Shown one piece after another: positions 35,592 through 44,204 of a stretch of DNA of 64,000 bases. Source of the DNA: Nocardioides marinus. GTDB lineage: Bacteria; Actinomycetota; Actinomycetes; Propionibacteriales; Nocardioidaceae. The DNA is taken from positions 806,001 through 870,000 of the forward strand of contig NZ_JACBZI010000001.1 in assembly GCF_013408145.1 (NCBI RefSeq). Reading direction: 5' to 3'. Numbering within the stretch: the stretch's first letter is position 1; each line of letters opens with the position of its first letter. The translations under genes were made by a program, and so were the position numbers. The notes below the pieces were generated by a model that was not told the origin of the DNA, did no database searches, and saw only the letters and a program-made list of their open reading frames with translations.

Positions 35592-36946
35592 GACGCCCCG
35601 CCGTGAGCCGCCTCGCGGTCGTGACCGCGGCCGTGCCGGTCCTCGCGATCTGCGCGGCGCTGCTGGCCGACGCGGACGTGCAGGTCGAGCCGGTCGACCG
35701 GGCACCGAGCGAGGTGCCGCTGGCGCGCACCGACCTGGTCTGCCCCACCGGGAGCGAGGCCGGCGGTGTCTTCATCGCCTCCGACGCCGGTGAGGCCGGC
35801 GAGGTGCAGGCGGTGGCCGGGGGCAGGGCCAGCGAGCCCCGCACCGTCGAGGTGTCGCCCGACCGGCGCGTCGACCTCGACGACGCCACGCGCGTGAGCG
35901 GTGTCGGGGCTCTGGCCCGTGGCCTGGTCGTCCAGCGGTGGTCGACACCCGGGCTGCGGGCCGTGGACTGCCCCGCGACGAGCAGCGACCAGTGGTTCAC
36001 CGGGGTGGGTGCCGGCGCCGAGCACACCTCGGTGCTGGAGCTGCACAACCCCGACACCGGCCCCGCGACCGCGACCATCACGGTGCTCGGCCAGTCCGGA
36101 CCGGTGGGCGCCGGTGGACGGCTGCGCGGGGTGTCCGTGGCCGGTGGGGCCACGGTCCGGCTCGACCTCGGGTCGGAGATCCCGAAGCGCGAGGAGCTCG
36201 CGCTGCACGTGACGACCGAGCGGGGGCGGCTGGCGGCGACGGTGATCGACGCGTTCGTGCCGATCGGTCGCGGCGAGACGACCAAGGAGTACCTCAGCGG
36301 TCAGCGCGAGCCGGCCACCTCCCAGCTGCTCCTGGGTCTGCCCGACGGCGTCGACGACCCGGAGGTGGTCGTCGCGAACACCTCCGACAGCGCTTCGAGG
36401 GTGTCGCTGCGGCTGGTCACGGCCGAGGCGACCTTCACGCCCACGGAGCTGGAGGAGGTGCTGGTCGACCCGGCGAGCGTCCGGCGCTTCTCCATCACCA
36501 AGCTCCTGCGCTCCGACGTCGCGGAGGGGGTGCTCGGCATCGAGGTGGTCTCCTCCCAGCCGGCCACCGCGTCCTTCCGTGGACGGGTCCGTGGTGACCT
36601 GCTCTCCATCGTCCCGGCGGGGCCGGTCACCGAGGCGACGCTGGTGCCGGTCGCCCACCCCGGGGCGCGACTGGTCCTCGGGGGTGCGGAGACGCTCGGC
36701 ACGGTCGAGGTCGTGTCCTACGACGGCCGGGGCCGCGAGGTCGGCAGCAAGGTGGTCGAGATCGGCCCCGAGGCCGCGGTCGAGGTGAAGGTCCCGGGGC
36801 GGGCCGCGCTGCTGCGGGTGGAGCCGCAGGACACCTCGGTCGAGGGCGCGCTGGTGCTCACCAACGCCGACGGTGCGGCGGTCGTCGGGCTGCGCGAGCT
36901 GCTGCGCGAGGGGCTGGTGCCCGACGTGCGCCCCGGCCTGCGGTGA
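35588..36946 (+). CDS. DUF5719 family secreted protein
   Basis: 452 residues with a single N-terminal hydrophobic segment (about 8-27, AVVTAAVPVLAICAALLAD), so membrane-anchored or secreted. The rest is rich in beta-strand patterns such as TSVLELHNPDTGPATATITVLGQ and DPEVVVANTSDSASRVSLRLV, repeated Ig-like adhesion or scaffold modules. Cys52 and a later Cys could form a disulfide. The family has no known role. Coupled by GTGA to the upstream membrane glycosyltransferase and convergent, four bases apart, with the metallopeptidase-like gene. Confidence 0.7.
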   Translation: MRRPAVSRLAVVTAAVPVLAICAALLADADVQVEPVDRAPSEVPLARTDLVCPTGSEAGGVFIASDAGEAGEVQAVAGGRASEPRTVEVSPDRRVDLDDATRVSGVGALARGLVVQRWSTPGLRAVDCPATSSDQWFTGVGAGAEHTSVLELHNPDTGPATATITVLGQSGPVGAGGRLRGVSVAGGATVRLDLGSEIPKREELALHVTTERGRLAATVIDAFVPIGRGETTKEYLSGQREPATSQLLLGLPDGVDDPEVVVANTSDSASRVSLRLVTAEATFTPTELEEVLVDPASVRRFSITKLLRSDVAEGVLGIEVVSSQPATASFRGRVRGDLLSIVPAGPVTEATLVPVAHPGARLVLGGAETLGTVEVVSYDGRGREVGSKVVEIGPEAAVEVKVPGRAALLRVEPQDTSVEGALVLTNADGAAVVGLRELLREGLVPDVRPGLR

Positions 36947-36950
36947 GGCC

Positions 36951-37364
36951 TCAGTCCTCGGCGGTGTAGCGCGGGTCGACGACCGACGGGTCGACACCGA
37001 GGAGCTCGGCCACCTGCTCGACCACCACGGTCAGCACGAGCGCCTCGAGGTCGCTGCGGCGCTCGGCACGGTGCTCGATGGGACGCCGGAACACCACGAG
37101 GCGGGTCGGCTCCTCGCCGGCCCCGCGGACCAGCGAGGACAGCGGGACGGTCGGGCTGTCCCAGTCGTCGGGGACCTGGGGGGCGTCCTCCACGGCGTAC
37201 TCGACGAGGCCCAGGCGGTCGGCCCAGCGCTCCTCGATCGTGGTGACCACGTCCAGGACGAGGTCGTCGAAGCGCTCGCGCCGGGTCCGGAGGACGGGGC
37301 GACCGGGCTCGAGCGGCAGGACACCGGGGCCGCGCATGCCGCGTCCCCGGCGGTCACGAGTCAT
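36951..37364 (-). CDS. Metallopeptidase-family protein (zincin-like) lacking the HExxH motif
   Basis: 137 residues of the family often labelled 'metallopeptidase family' (Rv3259-like). RERFDDLVLDVVTTIEERW and LVEYAVEDAPQVPDDW match the N-terminal half, and VVFRRPIEHRAERRSDLEALVLTVVVEQVAELLG the C-terminal half. Where active relatives have HExxHxxGxxD, this protein has V115-E116-Q-V-A119-E-L-L-G123-V-D125. Both zinc-binding histidines are gone while Glu and Gly remain, so it is probably not a protease. The ATG is seven bases from TAGGCT (complement of 37372-37377). Confidence 0.72.
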   Translation of the reverse strand: MTRDRRGRGMRGPGVLPLEPGRPVLRTRRERFDDLVLDVVTTIEERWADRLGLVEYAVEDAPQVPDDWDSPTVPLSSLVRGAGEEPTRLVVFRRPIEHRAERRSDLEALVLTVVVEQVAELLGVDPSVVDPRYTAED

Positions 37365-37414
37365 GTCCGCGAGCCTAGTCGCCGTGCGGAGGTGGGCCGG
37401 GTAGCGTCTGCCGC
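37365..37414. promoter_or_regulatory. Divergent leaderless promoters, metallopeptidase-like and DUF3499
   Basis: Leftward TAGGCT is the complement of 37372-37377 (seven bases from ATG 37364). Rightward TAGCGT is 37402-37407 (seven bases from GTG 37415). Confidence 0.6.
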
Positions 37415-37774
37415 GTGAGTCCCGCCCGTCGCTGCAGCCGCACCGCCTGCGGTCGTCCGGCGGTCATGACGCTCACCTACGTCTACGCCGACCAGACCGC
37501 CGTGCTGGGCCCGCTGGCGACCTACGCCGAGCCGCACGCCTACGACCTGTGCGAGGCGCACAGCGAGCGGCTCTCCGCGCCGCGGGGCTGGGAGGTGCTG
37601 CGACTGGCGCAGCCGGCACCCCCGGGGCCGAGCAACGACGACCTGCTGGCGCTGGCCGACGCGGTCCGTGAGGCCGGACGCCCGCAACCCCCGCGGCGCG
37701 TCGCCCCCGAGCAGGAGACCGGCCGCGAGACGGGGCGCAAGGGACACCTGCGGGTCCTGACCACGGACCACTGA
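37415..37774 (+). CDS. DUF3499 family protein
   Basis: 119-residue actinobacterial protein (Rv3258c-like). The N-terminal half is conserved: RRCSRTACGRPAVMTLTYVYADQTAVLGPLA and HAYDLCEAHSERLSAPRGWEVLRL. Cys7/Cys12 with Cys46 and His49 give a likely zinc-binding knuckle. The C-terminal third is a low-complexity Pro/Arg/Glu tail. Function unknown. It sits immediately before phosphomannomutase (20 bases), the same order as in M. tuberculosis, suggesting a link to mannose metabolism or its regulation, but this is context only. Confidence 0.8.
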   Translation: MSPARRCSRTACGRPAVMTLTYVYADQTAVLGPLATYAEPHAYDLCEAHSERLSAPRGWEVLRLAQPAPPGPSNDDLLALADAVREAGRPQPPRRVAPEQETGRETGRKGHLRVLTTDH

Positions 37775-37782
37775 GGGACCAC

Positions 37783-37794
37783 TAAGGTCGTGGC
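37783..37794 (+). promoter_or_regulatory. Candidate leaderless -10 of phosphomannomutase
   Basis: TAAGGT (37783-37788) ends six bases before ATG 37795. Confidence 0.55.
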
Positions 37795-39186
37795 ATGGCC
37801 GACACCCTGAGTGCCGAGAACGTCCACGCCATCTTCAAGGCCTACGACGTCCGCGGCACCGTCCCCGACCAGCTCGACGAGGCCCTGGCCCTCGCCACCG
37901 GACGCGCGTACGTCCGCGTCGTGGGGGCGAGCACCGTCGTGGTCGGTCACGACATGCGGCCCAGCTCGCCGGGGATGGCCGGTGCCTTCGCGCAGGGCGC
38001 CTCCGAGGCCGGCGCCGACGTCATCATGATCGGGCTGGCCTCCACCGACCAGCTCTACTTCGCCTCCGGGCACCTCGGTCATCCCGGTGCGATGTTCACC
38101 GCGAGCCACAACCCAGCCCAGTACAACGGCATCAAGATGTGCCGCGCCCACGCGGTGCCGGTCGGTGCCGACACCGGGCTGCACGAGATCCGCGACCTGA
38201 TCGCCTCCGGGGCCGTCACGGACGGGTTCACTCCCGCCCCGCAGGCCGGTGCGATCAGCGAGCACGACGTGCTGGAGGCCTACGCCGCGCATCTGCTCTC
38301 GCTGGCCCCCGTCACGGGTCGGCGGCTCAAGGTCGTCGCCGACGCCGGCAACGGCATGGCCGGCTGGACCGCCCCGGCGGTCTTCAACCGGATCGGTCCC
38401 GAGCAGGTCGAGCTGGTCCCGATGTACTTCGAGCTCGACGGCACCTTCCCGAACCACGAGGCCAACCCGCTCGACGAGACCACGCTGGCCGACCTCAAGG
38501 CGCGGGTGCTCGCGGAGCGTGCCGACATCGGCCTGGCCTTCGACGGGGACGCGGACCGCTGCTTCCTCGTCGACGAGCAGGGCCGCGCGGTCTCGCCGTC
38601 GACGCTGACGGCGCTGATCGCGGCCCGCGAGCTGGCCAAGGAGCCGGGCTCGACGGTGATCCACAACCTGATCACCTCCCGGGCGGTGCCCGAGCTGGTG
38701 ACCGAGCTGGGTGGCACGCCGGTGCGCACGCGGGTGGGGCACTCCTTCATCAAGGCCACGATGGCCGAGACCGACGCGATCTTCGGCGGCGAGCACTCGG
38801 GCCACTTCTACTTCCGTGACTTCTGGCGTGCCGACTCGGGCATGCTCGCCGCGCTGCACGCGCTGGCCGCCCTCGCGGGCGCCGACGTCACGCTGAGCGA
38901 GCTGCTGGCGGCGTACGAGCGCTACCCGATGTCGGGGGAGATCAACTCCGAGGTCGAGGACCAGGCGGCGGTGATGGACGCCCTCGAGGCGGAGTTCGCC
39001 GGGCGCGAGGGCGTCACGACGGACCGGCTCGACGGGCTGAGCGTGACGCACGCCGACTGGACGTTCAACGTGCGTCCCTCCAACACCGAGCCGCTGCTGC
39101 GGCTCAACGCCGAGGGACGCGACGAGCAGACGATGGCTGCCGTGCGCGACGACGTGCTGGCGAAGATCCGTGGAGGAGTGGCGTGA
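37795..39186 (+). CDS. manB: Phosphomannomutase/phosphoglucomutase
   Basis: Interconverts mannose-6-phosphate and mannose-1-phosphate, feeding ManC; may also act on glucose phosphates. 463 residues, four alpha-D-phosphohexomutase domains: catalytic Ser104 in FTASHNPAQYNG, the metal loop DGDADRC, sugar-recognition GGEHSGHFYFRD, and phosphate-binding RPSNTEPLLRL. IFKAYDVRGT opens the protein. Counterpart of Rv3257c. Its stop overlaps the start of the Trm112-like gene by four bases, so three genes are read together. Confidence 0.94.
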   Translation: MADTLSAENVHAIFKAYDVRGTVPDQLDEALALATGRAYVRVVGASTVVVGHDMRPSSPGMAGAFAQGASEAGADVIMIGLASTDQLYFASGHLGHPGAMFTASHNPAQYNGIKMCRAHAVPVGADTGLHEIRDLIASGAVTDGFTPAPQAGAISEHDVLEAYAAHLLSLAPVTGRRLKVVADAGNGMAGWTAPAVFNRIGPEQVELVPMYFELDGTFPNHEANPLDETTLADLKARVLAERADIGLAFDGDADRCFLVDEQGRAVSPSTLTALIAARELAKEPGSTVIHNLITSRAVPELVTELGGTPVRTRVGHSFIKATMAETDAIFGGEHSGHFYFRDFWRADSGMLAALHALAALAGADVTLSELLAAYERYPMSGEINSEVEDQAAVMDALEAEFAGREGVTTDRLDGLSVTHADWTFNVRPSNTEPLLRLNAEGRDEQTMAAVRDDVLAKIRGGVA

Positions 39187-39362
39187 ACATCGACCCGGCC
39201 CTGATGGAGATCATCGTGTGCCCCGACTGCCACGGGGACCTGGCGCCCGCTGCCGGCCCCGACGGGTCCGACGAGCTGGTGTGCCAGGGGACGTGCGGGC
39301 GTGCCTACCCGGTGCGCGACGACATCCCGGTGCTGCTGGTCGACGAGGCCCGCACTCCGTGA
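39183..39362 (+). CDS. Trm112/YcaR-like zinc-ribbon protein
   Basis: 59-residue protein, easily missed. IIVCPDCHGDL and VCQGTCGRAYPVRDDIPVLL give two CxxC/CxxxC pairs and the PVRDDIPVLL ending typical of the Trm112/YcaR (UPF0434) family. These are small zinc ribbons that in other systems stabilise methyltransferases, but no partner is evident here. GTG overlaps the phosphomannomutase stop (GTGA), and its own TGA overlaps the next GTG, so it is locked between the mutase and the SIS gene. Confidence 0.85.
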   Translation: MNIDPALMEIIVCPDCHGDLAPAAGPDGSDELVCQGTCGRAYPVRDDIPVLLVDEARTP

Positions 39363-40387
39363 CCTGGTTCGACGAGGCCCGCCTCGACGACGACTCGGCC
39401 CTCGGCTCCATCGACCTGCGGCTGCGCCACCTGGCGGAGTCGGGGTCACGGGTGCGTCGCGAGGTCGGCGACGCCTCGGAGGCGGCCGACGGCGCGGTCG
39501 AGCGTGCCCGTGAGCTGGACCGTCCTCGGGCGGTCATCGCGGCCGGCCCGGACTCCCGGCTGCTGCGCGCCGTGCTCGAGCCGTGGTGCCCGGTGCCGTT
39601 CGTCGCCTGGCCCGGTCCCGCGCTGCCCGGCTGGGCGGGCAGCCTCGACCTCGTCGTGGTCCTCGCCCCCGACGGCAGTGACAGCGGGACGGCCTCCGCC
39701 GTCGCCGAGGCCGTGCGCCGCGGGTGCCAGGTGGTCGTCGCCTGCCCGCCGGGCTCGCTGGTCGCCGAGCACACCGTCGGCCGCTACGCCACGGTCCTGC
39801 CCTCGACCACCGGTGACCAGCTCGCCGCCGCCGTGGTGATGCTCTCCTACCTGCACCGCGTCCAGCTCGGCCCCGAGACCGCGCCCGACTCCGTCGCCGA
39901 CGCCCTGGACCAGGTCGCGATGGACTGCGGCCCGCGCAAGGACCTCGCCGTCAACGAGGCGAAGATGCTGGCGATCGCGCTCGCCGACGCGACGCCCGTC
40001 GTGTGGGGAGGCTCGGTCCTCGCGGCCCGTGCCGCCCGCCGCGTCGCCGAGCAGGTACGCCGCGCCTCCGGCCGCACCGCCATCGCCGGCGACGCCGAGC
40101 ACCTGCTCCCCGTCATCGAGGCCGCCCGACCCCGCGACGTCTTCGACGACCCGTTCGCCGAGGGCGGCTCCGGCCCCCGCCCCGTTCTCGTCGTCCTCGA
40201 CGACGGCTCCGAGGACGCCACCGTCCGCGAGCAGCGCGGCCGGCTGCAGGCCACCGCCGCCGAGCGCGGCGTGCGCGTCGAGACCCTCACCAGCGAGGCG
40301 CCCACCGAGGTCGCGCGCTACGCCTCGCTGATGCTCTCGGGCACCTACGCCTCGGAGTACCTCCGGTTGGGGCTCGTCGAGGACTGA
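39359..40387 (+). CDS. SIS-domain protein, phosphoglucose/phosphomannose isomerase-like
   Basis: 342 residues, two tandem SIS folds as in bifunctional phosphoglucose/phosphomannose isomerases of the PgmI type. VIAAGPDSRLLRAVL and LDLVVVLAPDGSDSGTASAVAEAVRRG form the first, TPVVWGGSVLAARAARRVAEQV and VLVVLDDGS the second. Catalytic Glu/His positions are not clear, so it may be a non-catalytic relative. It replaces Rv3256c in the conserved order. Overlaps the Trm112-like gene by four bases. If active, it would supply mannose-6-phosphate for the mutase just upstream. Confidence 0.72.
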   Translation: MTWFDEARLDDDSALGSIDLRLRHLAESGSRVRREVGDASEAADGAVERARELDRPRAVIAAGPDSRLLRAVLEPWCPVPFVAWPGPALPGWAGSLDLVVVLAPDGSDSGTASAVAEAVRRGCQVVVACPPGSLVAEHTVGRYATVLPSTTGDQLAAAVVMLSYLHRVQLGPETAPDSVADALDQVAMDCGPRKDLAVNEAKMLAIALADATPVVWGGSVLAARAARRVAEQVRRASGRTAIAGDAEHLLPVIEAARPRDVFDDPFAEGGSGPRPVLVVLDDGSEDATVREQRGRLQATAAERGVRVETLTSEAPTEVARYASLMLSGTYASEYLRLGLVED

Positions 40388-40394
40388 CCGGACG

Positions 40395-41057
40395 TCATTC
40401 GTCGTCGTCCTCGATGAAGCCGGTCTCCGGATCGATCGCCCTGAGGAAGTCCCGGATGCCGTCCACGTGCCCGAGCCCGTCGACTGGTGAGTGGTCCGAC
40501 GTGGCGGAGCTGAAGCCGTAGCCACCGTGCCGGTGGTTCAGCCAGTGGTAGTCGTAGACCCCCGGCGCGCGTCGCGTCACCGCGAACTCCTCGCCCTCGA
40601 CCACGATCGTGAGCGGTCCCTCCTCGGGAGTCGGGACCTCGAACCGGTCGACGTAGCCAGCAGCGGTCTGGAGGTCGACGGGGAAGTCGTCGGCGTCGGC
40701 GCCCCTCCGGTCCTCGATCCGCGCGAGCACGGTCCGGCGGTCCGTGGCGAGGTAGATGGTCTCTGGCGTGGTCCCGTGCTCGGCCGCGAGAGCGCGCCAC
40801 TCGCTGCGCATGGCTCGCGACCAGAACGAGAAGTCGAGCACCACGGCCTGGCCGGCGCCCAGGAGAGCGGCCAGCTGTGTGCGCAGCAGGTCGCGAACCT
40901 CGTCGCGCACGATGGCCGGCACCTCACCTGACCTGATGCCACGGGCCCAGAGGTGGCCGTCGAACGAGAGGCGCACCATCCCCGCCCCCTCGAGGCGACG
41001 TGCGTACGTCGTCTTGCCGGCCCCCGACGGCCCGCACATGAAGATCACCCGGGTCAC
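40395..41057 (-). CDS. P-loop kinase-like ATPase (AAA_33 type)
   Basis: 220 residues. RVIFMCGPSGAGKTTYARRLE is a Walker A loop at about residues 9-17, VVLDFSFWSRAMRSEW a Walker B/acceptor segment, and ATDRRTVLARIEDRRGAD a lid with arginines, the arrangement of small-molecule or polynucleotide kinases in the AAA_33 group. After about residue 140 the protein is family-specific. Substrate unknown. It is the first gene of the accessory patch that follows the SIS gene, convergent with it by seven bases. The GTG start has CACAGT six bases upstream, a weak leaderless promoter. Confidence 0.75.
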   Translation of the reverse strand: MTRVIFMCGPSGAGKTTYARRLEGAGMVRLSFDGHLWARGIRSGEVPAIVRDEVRDLLRTQLAALLGAGQAVVLDFSFWSRAMRSEWRALAAEHGTTPETIYLATDRRTVLARIEDRRGADADDFPVDLQTAAGYVDRFEVPTPEEGPLTIVVEGEEFAVTRRAPGVYDYHWLNHRHGGYGFSSATSDHSPVDGLGHVDGIRDFLRAIDPETGFIEDDDE

Positions 41058-41105
41058 GGCTGCACTGTGGCAGCGGTGTGAGACGAGCGCACGCGAGTTG
41101 CGCGC

Positions 41106-42626
41106 TCAGAGCTGGGTGGTGCCGTCGGGGTGGACGAGGAACCGGATGCCGTGGGGGCTGGTCCAGAGCCAGGTGGTGGGGGTGAGCTGGTGGTAGTCCC
41201 AGGCCACGGTGGTCGTGCTTGTCGAGGCCGGGGATGGGTGGGTCTTGGCTCGGTGGTGTCGCCTGCACAAGGGGGCGAGGGTGTCGGTGGCTGTTTGGCC
41301 GGGTGGTCCGCCCTCGTCTGGTGGGACGTACTCCTCGATGTGGTCGAGGTCGACCCTTGCTGAGGTGCGGGTGCAGTGCGGGAAGACGCAGGTCGTGCGC
41401 TTGAGCTTGACGCGCTGGCTGATGCGGTCGGGGATCTCGTAGGAGTCCACGGCGATCTGGTCGTGCAGGTCCACCACGGGCTTGACGGTGATCTGGGTGC
41501 CGGGGACGGCGAGCCACTCGCGGACGGTGTCGGCGGTGAGGGTCTGGTGGTGGTTCTCGAGGCGGGCGAGGTGGAGGCCGAGCTTCCCGGTGTCGGGGTC
41601 GATCTCCGGGGTGCCTGCCAGGGCTGATTCCGACAGGTGGAGGTGGAGGACGACCTGGCGGGGGTTGCGGGGTGGTCTCGACGCCCGCTCCTCGCTGGCG
41701 CTCGTCGCTGCTCGACCACCTGCGTCGGTGCCGTCGGTCCCTGCTCGAGCACCTGGCTCGGCCGGTGAGGTGTCGAGGTCGAGGGTGAGGTCGCCGCGGC
41801 TGAGGTAGCCCAGGGCCTTGGCGCGGCGGACGTCGAGGGTGTCGGTGGAGCCGGCGGCAAGGAGCTGGTCGGCGATGGTGCGGATGGCGTGCTCGAGCTC
41901 TTCGGCGTCGGCGCGGTCCAGCAGGCCGGTCAGGTGGACACCGGACGCGGTGCCGATGGTCCAGGCGGTGGTGAGGTCGAGGTGGACGTGGAGAGACGCG
42001 GCGGTGTCGACCTCCTCCATCTCACATCCCTCGGGGTCGAACCGTGCTGTGGCCTCGGCCGCGAGCCGCTTGACGGTGGCGAAGGAGGCGGTGTGGACGA
42101 CGTGGGCCAGGTGGGCGTCGACGAACGCAGCGGCCTCGGCGGTGAGGGTGCGGGTGACCTCGGTGACCCGCCGGATGCGCCACACCTGCACCTGGCCGTC
42201 GAGGAGTCGCTGCCAGATCTTCGGCAGCCGGTGCTTGGCCTCGACCGCGTCGGAGAGCAGGGCCCGCCCGGAGTCGGTGGAACGGCCGAGGGCGGCGGCG
42301 AGCTCGATGACCGCGAATTCCGAGACCTCGGGGGCGCCGGGGCCGGCGAGCTGGAGCATGGTGTCGGCGCCGGGCATCCCGAAACGGGCGACCCAGGCGT
42401 TCTCGGCGGCGGTGTGGGCGTCGTCGTCGGCCAGCCCGTAGGTGCCGTAGAGGTCGGGGAGCAGCTGGCCGGTGGTGTGCCGGTCGGCCCAGGCGGCGAC
42501 GGTGATGAAGAGCTGCCGGTCGGCGTCGTCGGCGGCCTGCTTCTGCGCGACGGCGAGGGACAGCAGGTCACCGGTCGGGACAGGAGCGGTGTCCTGTGCC
42601 GAGTGATCCTGGTGCCCGAGTGCCAT
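41106..42626 (-). CDS. DUF222 and HNH endonuclease domain protein (13E12 repeat family), copy B
   Basis: 506 residues, near-identical to copy A along the whole length, with an intact HNH domain (CVFPHC, DLDHIEEY, LCRRHHRAKTH). Differences are scattered substitutions plus the linker. After PAEP copy B has an extra GARAGTDGTDA, encoded by a 33-base partial repeat, before the shared GGRAATSASEERASRPP encoded by the full palindromic repeat. It points the opposite way to copy A, so the two form a long inverted repeat. The promoter and SOS box are also duplicated. Sequence similarity stops at the stop codon. Confidence 0.88.
   Translation of the reverse strand: MALGHQDHSAQDTAPVPTGDLLSLAVAQKQAADDADRQLFITVAAWADRHTTGQLLPDLYGTYGLADDDAHTAAENAWVARFGMPGADTMLQLAGPGAPEVSEFAVIELAAALGRSTDSGRALLSDAVEAKHRLPKIWQRLLDGQVQVWRIRRVTEVTRTLTAEAAAFVDAHLAHVVHTASFATVKRLAAEATARFDPEGCEMEEVDTAASLHVHLDLTTAWTIGTASGVHLTGLLDRADAEELEHAIRTIADQLLAAGSTDTLDVRRAKALGYLSRGDLTLDLDTSPAEPGARAGTDGTDAGGRAATSASEERASRPPRNPRQVVLHLHLSESALAGTPEIDPDTGKLGLHLARLENHHQTLTADTVREWLAVPGTQITVKPVVDLHDQIAVDSYEIPDRISQRVKLKRTTCVFPHCTRTSARVDLDHIEEYVPPDEGGPPGQTATDTLAPLCRRHHRAKTHPSPASTSTTTVAWDYHQLTPTTWLWTSPHGIRFLVHPDGTTQL
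41671..41753. repeat. Palindromic repeat element inside coding sequence, copy 4 plus partial unit
   Basis: 41671-41720 is the 50-base unit with GGTGGTC/GACCACC ends, in frame. 41721-41753 is a 33-base partial unit, also in frame, absent from copy A of the gene. Confidence 0.72.
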
Positions 42627-42655
42627 GACCAGATTCTACTAGAACAAGTGTTCGA
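42627..42655 (-). promoter_or_regulatory. LexA-type SOS box and leaderless promoter of DUF222-HNH copy B
   Basis: Read on the minus strand, TCGAACACTTGTTCTA covers 42655-42640. TAGAAT covers 42638-42633, six bases before ATG 42626. Identical to the copy A site. Confidence 0.75.
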
Positions 42656-42945
42656 ATGGAATGGTCGTGAGGGCCCCGAAGTGAATCTGTGGAGGACGAT
42701 CCAGCCGCAACCCAAGCGAGCACCCCAGCGATGCCGGACCGTTCGGGCGGACCGTCACCAGGTACCGAAATCAATGCCCACCGCAAGCACGGCTTCGATA
42801 AATGAAGGACCTGCTGCAGCGCGAACGTCCAGGCGCCCACCCGCGGCGACCACGGACCACCCCCGTGGACAGGAGGGCGTGGCGTGAAAGGGGGTCACGA
42901 CAGACCCTCCAGTCGCCCGTGAATGAGGTTGCTGTCGGCGTACGG

Positions 42946-43030
42946 GGTCTCAAGGCTTCGTCGCTGGCGCTCCTCGCACCTCGACCAGCGGAGGCGAAGG
43001 CGCTGGCGCTCCTCGCACCTGGACCGGCGG
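42946..43030. repeat. Palindromic repeat element (REP-like), copy 5, tandem and degenerate
   Basis: Two adjacent units sharing GCGAGGAGCGCCAGCG on the minus strand; the outer end reads TTGAGACCCCGTACG instead of TCGAGACC. It corresponds to 15227-15305 near copy A. Confidence 0.6.
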
Positions 43031-43104
43031 ACGGGCCTGAGGAGTCCCTGAGAGGGGCACGCGTCACGTTTCGCGGCGGGTGAGGGGCGGGAAGAAGGAA
43101 ACCC

Positions 43105-44184
43105 ATGGCCTCTTCTCGGGACCCGTGGTTCGACAACGCCAAGATGGCGCTGGTGACCCTCGTCGTGGTGGGACACGCGTGGGTGCTGCTGCCGGACTCG
43201 GCGACCAACGACCACCTCTACGACTTCCTCTACGCCTGGCACATGCCGGCGTTCGTGTTCCTGACCGGCTACCTCTCCCAGCGCTGGACCTACACCCGTG
43301 CCCGGATGTGGCAGCTGGTGCGCACGGTGGCGGTGCCGTACGTGCTCTTCGAGGCCGTGATCGCGATGTTCCGCATCCACGTGGGCGGCGAGGAGCTGGA
43401 GAACCTCTGGCGCGACCCGCACTGGCCGATGTGGTACCTCTCCGCGCTGTTCTTCTGGCGGCTGCTGACCCCGGTGTTCAAGAACATGTGGGGCGGGGTC
43501 GGGCTCGCCGTGGTCATCTCGCTGGTCGCCGGTCTGTACGCCGGTGACACGCTCGACGTGGCGCGAGTGCTGGGTCTGCTGCCGTTCTTCGTCCTCGGCC
43601 TCAAGGCCACCCCGGAGCGACTCGAGCTGCTGCGCAGTCGCGCGGCCCAGGTGGCAGCGGCCGGCACCCTCGTGGGCATCTGGTTCCTGACCTCACGCAC
43701 CGACGACTGGGCGGGCACGGAGTGGCTCTACTACCGCGCCCGCTACGAGGAGCTCGACGTGAGCGACGGGCAGGCGTTCCTGACCCGCGCGGCGCTGCTG
43801 GTGCTGGGCACCCTGGGCACCTGGGCCTTCCTGGCGCTGGTGCCGCGGGTGCGCGGCTGGTTCACCCAGATGGGCGCCTACACGCTGGTGGTCTACCTCT
43901 TCCACGGCTTCGTGGTGAAGGGGCTCGGCTACGCCGGGTACGGCGAGCTGTTCGGCGACCGGGTGCTGCTCGGCCTGGCCGTCACCACGCTCGGGTCGGT
44001 CGTGGTGGCGCTGATGCTGGCCAGCCCGCCGGTGGCGCGGGTGCTGCAGCACGCCGTCGACCCGCTCGGCTGGGGCGAGCGCCGGGTCAAGGACGCGATG
44101 GAGGTCTCCGAGGCCACCAAGCAGGCCGACGAGCTCGCCGCCCGGATCGAGAACCACGTGCGGCGGGAGACCGTGCGCACCTGA
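43105..44184 (+). CDS. Acyltransferase 3 family membrane protein (fucose 4-O-acetylase-like)
   Basis: 359 residues with about ten helices. The first helix [23 protein letters not shown] carries the Asp and the His typical of acyltransferase-3/NolL-type O-acetyltransferases. [15 protein letters not shown] and [16 protein letters not shown] are further conserved pieces, with [12 protein letters not shown] near the end. It would O-acetylate an exopolysaccharide or wall glycan; substrate unknown. Unlike most genes here it has a clear ribosome site, AAGAAGGA six bases before ATG 43105. The C-terminal 40 residues form a charged cytoplasmic helix. Confidence 0.78.
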   Translation: MASSRDPWFDNAKMALVTLVVVGHAWVLLPDSATNDHLYDFLYAWHMPAFVFLTGYLSQRWTYTRARMWQLVRTVAVPYVLFEAVIAMFRIHVGGEELENLWRDPHWPMWYLSALFFWRLLTPVFKNMWGGVGLAVVISLVAGLYAGDTLDVARVLGLLPFFVLGLKATPERLELLRSRAAQVAAAGTLVGIWFLTSRTDDWAGTEWLYYRARYEELDVSDGQAFLTRAALLVLGTLGTWAFLALVPRVRGWFTQMGAYTLVVYLFHGFVVKGLGYAGYGELFGDRVLLGLAVTTLGSVVVALMLASPPVARVLQHAVDPLGWGERRVKDAMEVSEATKQADELAARIENHVRRETVRT

Positions 44185-44192
44185 GCGACCAC

Positions 44193-44204
44193 TAGTCTCT
44201 CCCC
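44193..44204 (+). promoter_or_regulatory. Candidate leaderless -10 of the DUF808 gene
   Basis: TAGTCT (44193-44198) ends six bases before GTG 44205, eight bases after the upstream stop codon. Confidence 0.55.

Larger units (their letters stand above)
42627..43104. other. Gene-free stretch: leader of DUF222-HNH copy B and tandem repeats
   Basis: 478 bases with no supported gene. 42627-42950 mirrors the region upstream of copy A. 42946-43030 holds two degenerate units of the palindromic repeat, read on the minus strand as CTGGTCGAGGTGCGAGGAGC followed by GCCAGCG. The final 70 bases lead into the acyltransferase gene with AAGAAGGA as ribosome site. Confidence 0.7.

Noticed and set aside
40395..41057. 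P-loop gene as a zeta-type toxin of a toxin-antitoxin pair
   Set aside because: No small antitoxin gene is adjacent and the sequence after the P-loop does not follow the zeta pattern.
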